A stretch of DNA of 64,000 bases from Afipia massiliensis. GTDB taxonomy: Bacteria > Pseudomonadota > Alphaproteobacteria > Rhizobiales > Xanthobacteraceae. The notes beneath the pieces are model-generated. The model saw only the letters and a program-made list of their open reading frames with translations, ran no database searches and was not told the origin of the DNA. Positions 55,037-64,000 of this stretch are shown one piece after another. The number at the start of each line of letters is the position of its first letter. The first letter of the stretch is position 1. The position numbers and the translations under genes were made by a program. The stretch is from assembly GCF_014203115.1 (NCBI RefSeq), contig NZ_JACHIJ010000002.1, forward strand, positions 1 to 64,000, given 5' to 3'.

Positions 55037-56199
55037 TCAGGCCCGGCGTTTTGAGAAGTCAGTCAGCAATGCAAACAAGATGACGGGAAGCGTTGCTACT
55101 GCGATGGGGATGAATGCAAACGCCGGATTTCCGCTGGCGTCCCACGCGATCCCGCCAATGATTGAGATGAGCATCGCGAGGCCATAACCGATCGTGAATA
55201 CCCCCGCAGACATGCGGGGCACGTCATCGGATGCAACCAGCAGAGCGGGCAGCGTCAGAACGAGGGTCAGCACAACCGCGCAGGAAAAGCCGATAAAGGC
55301 GGCTGCCGCCAGAACGCCCCACAGGCTCGTTGCGAACAAAACGCCTGCAATGGCGGCGAGTCCAATCACCGCGCCACCAATGAGCGGCCACTTCTTTCGT
55401 TCCCATCGGCTCGACATGACCAGCAGAATGAACGACGCAGGCAGCTGCCCGACGTTCAGCGCGGTGAGCGCGGGACCAATCAGGTCCGTACGCTCGGTGT
55501 GGAGCAAAAATCCGGGAAGGAATGCGTTGGAGCAGAAGTAAAGCTGGTTGCTGGTGCTCATCATCAGGCCAAGCTTCCAGAGCAACGGATCGCGCCAGTC
55601 CGGCATCCACTGGCGTGGGCGGGAGACCGGCGCGCTCTTCCCTCCCGGCTGAAACCAGAAGATGACGAGCGCGATGACGACCAGCGGAATTGACCACAGC
55701 ACGAGGCTGGCCCGCCAGCTTCCGCCAACGACCGGCAATATCACGGCGGCAAGAAGCACCGGGAAGATTTCGCCGAACAGAAGTCCGTTGGTGTAAACGG
55801 CGGTGGCGAAGCCGATCTGCCTCGGCACCCATTGGCGCACGATCGGCGGCATCGCCGGTTGCATCACCGCGATCCCCGCCGCCATGACGATGGTTGTGAT
55901 GTAAAGCACGATCGTATCGGACGTCAGGCCGCGCAAGGCCGAACCCGCCGCAGCGATCAAAAGCCCGATGATCAGCGCGGGCACGGCACCGACACGCGCG
56001 ATCAGCAGCGAGCCCGGGATCGCGACCAGGGCGAACAGGAAAACCGGAATGGCGTTGAGAATTCCGACTTCCGTGCCGGAAAGCTTGAGATCGAGAATAA
56101 TAAGCGCCAGCACCGGCGGGATCGCAAGGATGGTCAGACGAAGACCATTCCCTGCCAGCCAAAGAAGAAAGAGCGCGCCGAATGTCGAGCGTGCCGAGC

Positions 56200-56203
<4 letters not shown>
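55037..56203 (-). CDS. MFS transporter, CynX/NimT-like, 388 aa
   Basis: About twelve hydrophobic helices, with [21 protein letters not shown] and [37 protein letters not shown] matching the CynX/NimT branch (cyanate or nitroimidazole transport). The GTG start overlaps the valS stop (GTGA), so it is coupled to valS. Confidence 0.82.
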
Positions 56204-59058
<2,855 letters not shown>

Positions 59059-59277
59059 CTTGCGTGCAATCGTCGGTTTATCGCGCTGGAACGCATCCAG
59101 CGCGCTCTAGCGCGTTTTCAGGCGTTGTGAAATCCGGAATGCGTTCGGAAACGCGAGCATAACTATATTGGGTGTTGGCCCTGAAAGCAAAACCTGCGGT
59201 ATTCCGGGCACTTCCTGCCAGGAATTGAAGGTTCTGGGTAAAGCCGCCTACCTGGGATGGTTTGGCTTGGCGCGCGG

Positions 59278-60096
59278 TCAGCGGCCGCGGGAGACCCGTT
59301 CGATCTCGGCCTTGACGATCCGCTCGACCAGATTGGGCAGATTATCGTCCAGCCAGGACTTCAGCATCGGACGGAGCATCTCCTTGACGAGATCCTCCAG
59401 CGTCCGCGCGTTGTTACTCAGAACAGTGTTCTGCAGCGCGTTGAAAGCGGACTCGACCGCGGACACCGTCGAGCCGGACAGAATCTGCTGCGATGACATC
59501 TGTGGCGACGACATCTGGGGCGAAAGCATTTCGCGCGGCGGCGCCCGCTCGGTGAAGCTGGGCGCTTCCATCGCCGGGGCTCGGTGAGGAGAAACTTGAA
59601 CCATCGGCGACTCGGTAAACTCCAGATCATCCTCGGGTTCGATCTTGTTGAACGACGGCGGAGGCGTTTCCGGCACCGCCATTTGTTCAGTCAGTTCGAA
59701 CACGTCATTGTCTTCCTCAGGCTCTTCGGCCTTTGGCAGCGCGGCGGGCGCATCAAAGCTCGCCATCATCGCGTCGATTTCGTCCTGGCTGTTCTTTGCT
59801 GCAGGTGCAGGGGCCGGCTTAGGTGCAGGCGCCGCAGCAACAGCCGGTTTAGCCGGTGCGATCTTGGACGGCGGAATTCCCGACATCACCGGACGCGCCG
59901 GTGCGGGACGGGACATTTCCGCCTTGGGAACTTCCGTCTTTGGAGGCGCGGCAGCCGGAACAGCGGCAACCGGAGCCGCCGCAGCCGGTGCGGCAGTTCC
60001 TGCAGCCGGTTTCGCTTCGTCATCCGAAATGATGCGCCTGATCGACGCCAGAATCTCCTCCATGGAGGGCTCCTGCGCCTTTGCCGGTTGCGTCAT
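59278..60096 (-). CDS. popZ: PopZ-family (DUF2497) polar organising protein, 272 aa
   Basis: The N-terminus EPSMEEILASIRRIISDDEAK is the PopZ interaction helix; a Pro/Ala-rich disordered middle (about residues 25-190) and the C-terminal NARTLEDLVKEMLRPMLKSWLDDNLPNLVERIVKAEIERVSRG form the oligomerisation domain. In Caulobacter PopZ anchors the ParB-parS complex at the pole. ATG at 60096 has GGAG six bases upstream. It lies between valS and the TolC-type gene. Confidence 0.9.
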   Translation of the reverse strand: MTQPAKAQEPSMEEILASIRRIISDDEAKPAAGTAAPAAAAPVAAVPAAAPPKTEVPKAEMSRPAPARPVMSGIPPSKIAPAKPAVAAAPAPKPAPAPAAKNSQDEIDAMMASFDAPAALPKAEEPEEDNDVFELTEQMAVPETPPPSFNKIEPEDDLEFTESPMVQVSPHRAPAMEAPSFTERAPPREMLSPQMSSPQMSSQQILSGSTVSAVESAFNALQNTVLSNNARTLEDLVKEMLRPMLKSWLDDNLPNLVERIVKAEIERVSRGR

Positions 60097-60347
60097 CTCC
60101 GACTCCAAATCCTCGGCTCCAGATCATCGGACCTGCAGAGCCGCACACCACCGTCACGAATCGCTTTAGCGACCCTTCAGAACGGTATGTCATGGCAACA
60201 ATTGATTGCAAGCAACGGCCTGCAAACTCGGCCGGTTGATCACAGCGCTGACGTGAGACGGTTAACCGGCGGCCTCGTGGAGCGGATAAGAAATTCGCGC
60301 CGGTTTCCCGACGCGAATATCAAATCCAGAACCCTACGAGAAACTCA

Positions 60348-61760
60348 CTAGCGGCCGTCGGGAGTCCGTACGCCGAACCAGCTATCGCGAACCTGGTGAT
60401 AGTGGACGCTCGGATCGTAGACGTTGGTCGCGAGTTTCAGGACGCTCGGCGACAGACGGCCGATGGAGTTCAGCACGCTGTAGGACGCGACGACGCGATC
60501 GTGCTGCGCCGTCACCAGCGCGACGCGTGCGTTCACCAGTGCCTGCTGCGCGTTCAAGACGTCGAGCGTCGTGCGCTGCCCGACCCTCGCCTCTTCGCGA
60601 ACGCCGTTGAGCGCGATTTCAGATGCGGCCACCTGCGATTGCGCCGACTGAACCTGCGCCTTGCCGGCAGTAAGCTGGCCCCACGCCTGCGCAACGGTCG
60701 CGCGGGTCTGATCGCGAACCTGTTCGAGGTTGAGGCGCTGCTGCGCCAGCGATTCTTTCGACTGACGGATCAGCGAGTATTCCGCGCCGCCTTGATAGAC
60801 CGGCACGGTCAACTGGGCGACGGCGGATGCGCCGAAGGCCCGGTACGTGGCCATCGTGCTTTCATAGGACTGCTGAACGCTGCCCTGAAGCGTGACAACC
60901 GGGAACAGCGCGCCTTCGCTGACCTTCACCTGAAGGAAGCTCACGTCGATGCCGTACATGGCGGCTGTGACGTTGGGGTTTTCCAGGAGGCCGCGATCGA
61001 TCGCGCCGTTCAGCGTGGTCGGCAGGAAACGATCGACGGGCGAACCGGGCGCAAGATTGACGGGGTCGTTGCCGATGATGCGGCGGAAGTTCGCGCGCGT
61101 CGTCGTCAGGTTGGATTCCGCCGTCAAAAGCTGCGTCTTGCCTGCGGCAAGCTGCGCTTCGGACTGGGCCACGTCGGTGCGCGTCACTTCGCCGACATTG
61201 AAGCGATCGCGGGTCTGCTTCAGCGTCTGCTCGAGCACGCGGACGTTGCTCTTCTGCACTTCGACGATGGCCGAGTCGCGCAGATAGTCCATGTAGATCG
61301 TCGCAGCCGAGAACAGCACGGTCTGTTCGAGCACGCGCAAACCTTCGCGCGCAGCGGAGACCTGACTTTCCGCGGCGCGGGTGCGGTTGCCGGTCTGTCC
61401 GCCGTTGAACAACGTCTGGGTCACCGTCGCACCGACCGAACGCGGCGCATTTACGCCCGCGATGCTGGTGGTGCTCACGCGCCCACCAACTTGGGTGTTT
61501 TGCGCGGTGTCGGTGTACTGCGTTCCGGCGCTGGCCGTCACGGCGACGCGTGGACGATAACCGGACAATGCCTGTGGCACGCTTTCGTCAGTGGCGCGGA
61601 CCGATGCGCGCTGAGCGTTCAATTGCGGGTTATTCTGGTAGGCACGCACCAGTGCGGCTTCGATGGTGTCAGCCATGACAGGAGTCGCCATGACCGAGCA
61701 CACCAGGAGCGCGGCCAAAGCGGCACCAGCACTAAGCTTCATCCGATAGTTAGCTTGCAT
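60348..61760 (-). CDS. TolC-type outer membrane channel protein, 470 aa
   Basis: Signal peptide (LAALLVCSVMATPVMA) then two OEP repeats: IEAALVRAYQNNPQLNAQRASVRATDESV and SKESLAQQRLNLEQVRDQTRATVAQAWGQL; RTTLDVLNAQQALVNARVALVTAQHDRVVASYSVLNSIGRL is a typical coil end. It forms the outer part of type I secretion or efflux pumps. I start at the ATG at 61760 because the longer frame upstream has no signal-like order. Confidence 0.92.
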   Translation of the reverse strand: MQANYRMKLSAGAALAALLVCSVMATPVMADTIEAALVRAYQNNPQLNAQRASVRATDESVPQALSGYRPRVAVTASAGTQYTDTAQNTQVGGRVSTTSIAGVNAPRSVGATVTQTLFNGGQTGNRTRAAESQVSAAREGLRVLEQTVLFSAATIYMDYLRDSAIVEVQKSNVRVLEQTLKQTRDRFNVGEVTRTDVAQSEAQLAAGKTQLLTAESNLTTTRANFRRIIGNDPVNLAPGSPVDRFLPTTLNGAIDRGLLENPNVTAAMYGIDVSFLQVKVSEGALFPVVTLQGSVQQSYESTMATYRAFGASAVAQLTVPVYQGGAEYSLIRQSKESLAQQRLNLEQVRDQTRATVAQAWGQLTAGKAQVQSAQSQVAASEIALNGVREEARVGQRTTLDVLNAQQALVNARVALVTAQHDRVVASYSVLNSIGRLSPSVLKLATNVYDPSVHYHQVRDSWFGVRTPDGR

Positions 61761-61903
61761 TCTTCGTTCCCCAAACCGGCTCCGCTCGCCATCTGAGGCG
61801 CGCTCAAAAACCGGGCAACTGAGTCGGGCTATGCCGTCCCGCGTCAGTGTATGCATCGGCAAGCCGGGGTGAAACCCCGTCCCGCCTGGACGCAACCGAA
61901 ACA

Positions 61904-61929
61904 GTGTGGCTGGGACATTGTAGCCACAC
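61904..61929 (-). terminator. hairpin after the isoaspartyl methyltransferase gene
   Basis: GTGTGGCT and AGCCACAC form a perfect 8-bp stem with a 10-base loop, 26 bp beyond the pcm stop on the minus strand and followed by TGTTTC. It may end the pcm message before the tolC promoter. The T-run is short, so the call is tentative. Confidence 0.5.
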
Positions 61930-61954
61930 CTGCGTAATTCCGAGGAAAACGATC

Positions 61955-62620
61955 CTAGAAAGTGAACGCCGGACGGCGCTCCAGACCCGTCAGGACCGGC
62001 GCGGAGGCATCAAAAAGCACCCGGCTGCCGAAATCCGCCGGCGATCGCGCTACCAGATTGGCCCGCGGAGGCCTGCTGGTTGCAAACACACCGACGAGCC
62101 GCCCGCCCACCTTCAACTGCTCATACAGCCCGTCAGGCTCGATCTCGGTGGCGCCGTCCATGACGATGACGTCATACGGCCCATGGGCGCGGTCGCCCTC
62201 GGCCGGTGCGGCGGTGGTGATGGTCACATTGGCGAGGCCCAGAGCGGCCAGATTCTTTGTCGCTGCAGCAGCCAGCGCCGGATCCGGCTCGGTCGCGAAC
62301 ACCTCGGCGACGATATGGGCAAGGACAGCGGCCGAATAGCCGGTCGCGCAGCCGACCACCAGCACGCGGTCCGTTTCGGAAATCGCGGCGGCCTGAATCA
62401 TTTTCGCGAGCACGACCGGCTTGATCAGGTGGCGTTTCGCCTGCCCGTCCGCGGCAACATCGATATCCATATCCAGATAGGCGATCGGACGCTTGCCATC
62501 CGGCACGAACTGTTCGCGCGGCACCGCGAGCATCGCGTCAATGATACGCAGGTCCGTCACATCGCTCGGCCGCACCTGACAGTCGACCATATTCTGCCGC
62601 TGGGCCGTGAAATCTGACAT
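61955..62620 (-). CDS. pcm: protein-L-isoaspartate O-methyltransferase-like protein, 221 aa
   Basis: RPSDVTDLRIIDAMLAVPREQFVPDGKRPIAYLDMDI is the PCMT N-terminal part and VLVVGCATGYSAAVLAHI the SAM site, slightly changed from the usual GTGSGY. PCMT repairs damaged aspartyl residues. The C-terminus is shorter on the substrate side than E. coli Pcm, so the target may differ. It is the gene upstream of the TolC channel, as in other alphaproteobacteria. Confidence 0.85.
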   Translation of the reverse strand: MSDFTAQRQNMVDCQVRPSDVTDLRIIDAMLAVPREQFVPDGKRPIAYLDMDIDVAADGQAKRHLIKPVVLAKMIQAAAISETDRVLVVGCATGYSAAVLAHIVAEVFATEPDPALAAAATKNLAALGLANVTITTAAPAEGDRAHGPYDVIVMDGATEIEPDGLYEQLKVGGRLVGVFATSRPPRANLVARSPADFGSRVLFDASAPVLTGLERRPAFTF

Positions 62621-62764
62621 GGGATAACCTCAAGACGGAACTGATTGGGACAGCCGGATCGACGTATCCGGCGCGGGCATATTTGCGGCAAGGCAGAATA
62701 CGTTGCAAGCCTGTCTATGGTATGGGCTTACGGCCGATGGCAGCATGCCGGGGCATGGTGGGAA

Positions 62765-63427
62765 ATGATGGCACATCATATGACGACACTTCCGTTCCGC
62801 TTTCACATTTCTGGCCTGGTGCTGGCTGCACTGCTGATTGGCGCAAGCATCATCCCCGCCCCTGCGCAGACGGCGGCGACACCGATGGACCCCGCGGATC
62901 AGGCTCCCAAGCGCAAGAAGATGGTCGAGCGCGCCGCCGCCGTCATGAAGGCGCTCGGAGATGCTTCAGCGAAGCGCGGGCAGAAACTCCCGGCGCTGGC
63001 CGACTATTACGCCGCCAAGGCCGACCTCAAGTCGATCGATCCGTCCGCTCCGGAAGCGCCGCGGGCCAAGAAGCTGCTGGCGGCGATGCAGAAGAACGAG
63101 CGTGAATATGTCCGCAAGCTCGGGTCCAACAACATCGATGCCAAACTTGATTCGCTCGCCGGCAACGTCGAGGGCCGCAGGAAATTCGCAACCGATACCC
63201 GCAAGCAGATGTCGCGGCGGGGGCTTTCAATGGATATCGGCACGTCCGACGAGCACGAGACGGTGTTGAGCATCAAGTATTTCAAGATGGATCGGCCGAC
63301 GGTTCTCAGTCTCGCGAGATCCGGCAAGATATTCGACAGGGCGCGCGATCTCGGATTCCGGTCCGTGATCTTCACGGACGGCCGCCTGACATGGACCTAT
63401 GACGTGGCAGCCAATTCATTCAAATGA
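62765..63427 (+). CDS. exported hypothetical protein, 220 aa
   Basis: Not recognised. A signal peptide (HISGLVLAALLIGASIIPAPAQT) leads to a Lys-rich helical mature protein, ending in a small beta region (SVIFTDGRLTWTYDVAANSFK). Starts at 62765, 62768 and 62780 are possible. It overlaps the next gene by four bases. Confidence 0.65.
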   Translation: MMAHHMTTLPFRFHISGLVLAALLIGASIIPAPAQTAATPMDPADQAPKRKKMVERAAAVMKALGDASAKRGQKLPALADYYAAKADLKSIDPSAPEAPRAKKLLAAMQKNEREYVRKLGSNNIDAKLDSLAGNVEGRRKFATDTRKQMSRRGLSMDIGTSDEHETVLSIKYFKMDRPTVLSLARSGKIFDRARDLGFRSVIFTDGRLTWTYDVAANSFK

Positions 63428-63711
63428 AGAAAGATCAGCGCAAACGTCGCGGCGGAATGCCGGCATCGGGTACGGACACATCTGTTCCGGAGTCTGGGTC
63501 CGGCGCGCTGTCCGCAACCGGCTTGTCGACTGTCCGGCGGCAGATGGGAGAGTTCGACGACCTGCCGCCCGAGGTGCGCGCGGCATTGATGTCCGCGAAC
63601 GAGCCCAGCGATCAGATGATCGATGTCCTCTGCACCATGCATCGCAGTGGTTTTCCGGTCGAAGCCCTGATGAAGGTGATCACGGCAAGCAACGCCAAGG
63701 GCAGCAGCTAA
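63424..63711 (+). CDS. hypothetical protein, 95 aa
   Basis: Not recognised. Basic N-terminus (KKDQRKRRGG), a disordered Ser/Gly stretch, then two helices (EFDDLPPEVRAALMS, DQMIDVLCTMHRSGFPVEALMKVI). Coupled to the exported protein upstream by an ATGA overlap. Confidence 0.6.
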   Translation: MKKDQRKRRGGMPASGTDTSVPESGSGALSATGLSTVRRQMGEFDDLPPEVRAALMSANEPSDQMIDVLCTMHRSGFPVEALMKVITASNAKGSS

Positions 63712-63833
63712 ATTGAGGGCTTGGTTATCACCGCCGCAAATCCGCCCAACCGGGCTCGGCTGCGGCATAAAGACGGGCCCCGGTCACGGGATTGCATAAG
63801 TGCCTGTGCCCTTGTAACTAGTCGCGCGAGTGG

Positions 63834-63907
63834 GGCCACGTGGCGGAGTGGTTACGCAACGGTCTGCAAAACCGTGTACACCGGTTCAATTCCGGTCGTG
63901 GCCTCCA
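63834..63907 (+). tRNA. tRNA-Cys (GCA anticodon)
   Basis: Acceptor GGCCACG pairs with CGTGGCC; the anticodon loop is CTGCAAA giving GCA; the T-loop is GGTTCAATTCC; the discriminator base is T (U73, typical of tRNA-Cys) and CCA is encoded (63905-63907). Confidence 0.95.
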
Positions 63908-64000
63908 ATATTCTCTTATCCATTCACGCACATCGCGCTTTTTTCGGCGATTTACGCTTTGCAAGACTCGGGGCCTTTGCTATAGGCGGCCCATTGCTGC

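Noticed and set aside
60396-61796. 466-codon plus-strand open frame
   Set aside because: Antisense to the TolC-type gene, no domain.

Overview
The window looks like the chromosome of an alphaproteobacterium of the Nitrobacteraceae/Bradyrhizobiaceae (Nitrobacter, Afipia, Rhodopseudomonas, Bradyrhizobium group). The evidence is the gene order dusB-ntrB-ntrC-ntrY-ntrX-dat-hfq-hflX, the dac-tmk-holB-metG-tatD cluster, a PopZ-type protein, an Omp31-type porin-like barrel, high GC content and palindromic intergenic repeats of a kind common in this group. This assignment is from gene content and memory of the families; no search was run.

Positions 1-10731 form an accessory island, lower and uneven in GC, that abuts the 3' end of a tRNA-Ser(UGA) gene. 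It carries a periplasmic ClpP-fold-like protein, a small XRE regulator with a palindrome just upstream, a serine recombinase, and then a tightly packed trio: an N6-adenine-type DNA methyltransferase, an SF2 helicase and a GIY-YIG (T5orf172-like) nuclease. The trio resembles the YeeA/YeeB/YeeC set of Bacillus subtilis. An orphan gene follows, then a second T5orf172-like nuclease that appears fused to a PUA/EVE-like base-reading domain. The whole looks like a defence island whose far end lies to the left of the window.

Positions 10732-22.7 kb are core genes: an outer-membrane barrel, an RlpA-like lipoprotein, an epoxide-hydrolase-like enzyme, then dac, tmk, holB, metG (with a long lysine/alanine-rich N-terminal extension), tatD and an MBL-fold hydrolase, mostly in one overlapping operon, and a convergent acyl-CoA synthetase.

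From 22.9 to 33.95 kb the sequence is accessory again. A DapA-like protein lacking the Schiff-base lysine overlaps a small unknown gene. Next comes a six-gene minus-strand operon: three different tyrosine recombinases, two small coiled-coil proteins and a RecD2-like helicase, each overlapping the next. This architecture matches mobile islands with three recombinases (GInts, Tn554-like). An 11-bp direct repeat flanks the operon and is a candidate attachment site.

From 34.0 to 64.0 kb the sequence is core: alpha-glucosidase, a nuclease, a queuosine pair (queC and a VUT transporter), mazG, hflX-hfq, the two Ntr two-component systems, ispDF, pncC-type cinA, lipA, mpg, valS, popZ, a TolC-type channel, an isoaspartyl methyltransferase-like gene and tRNA-Cys. 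Points of interest here are an enoyl-CoA hydratase with an internal deletion and twin palindromes between hfq and hflX that reach the hflX start codon.
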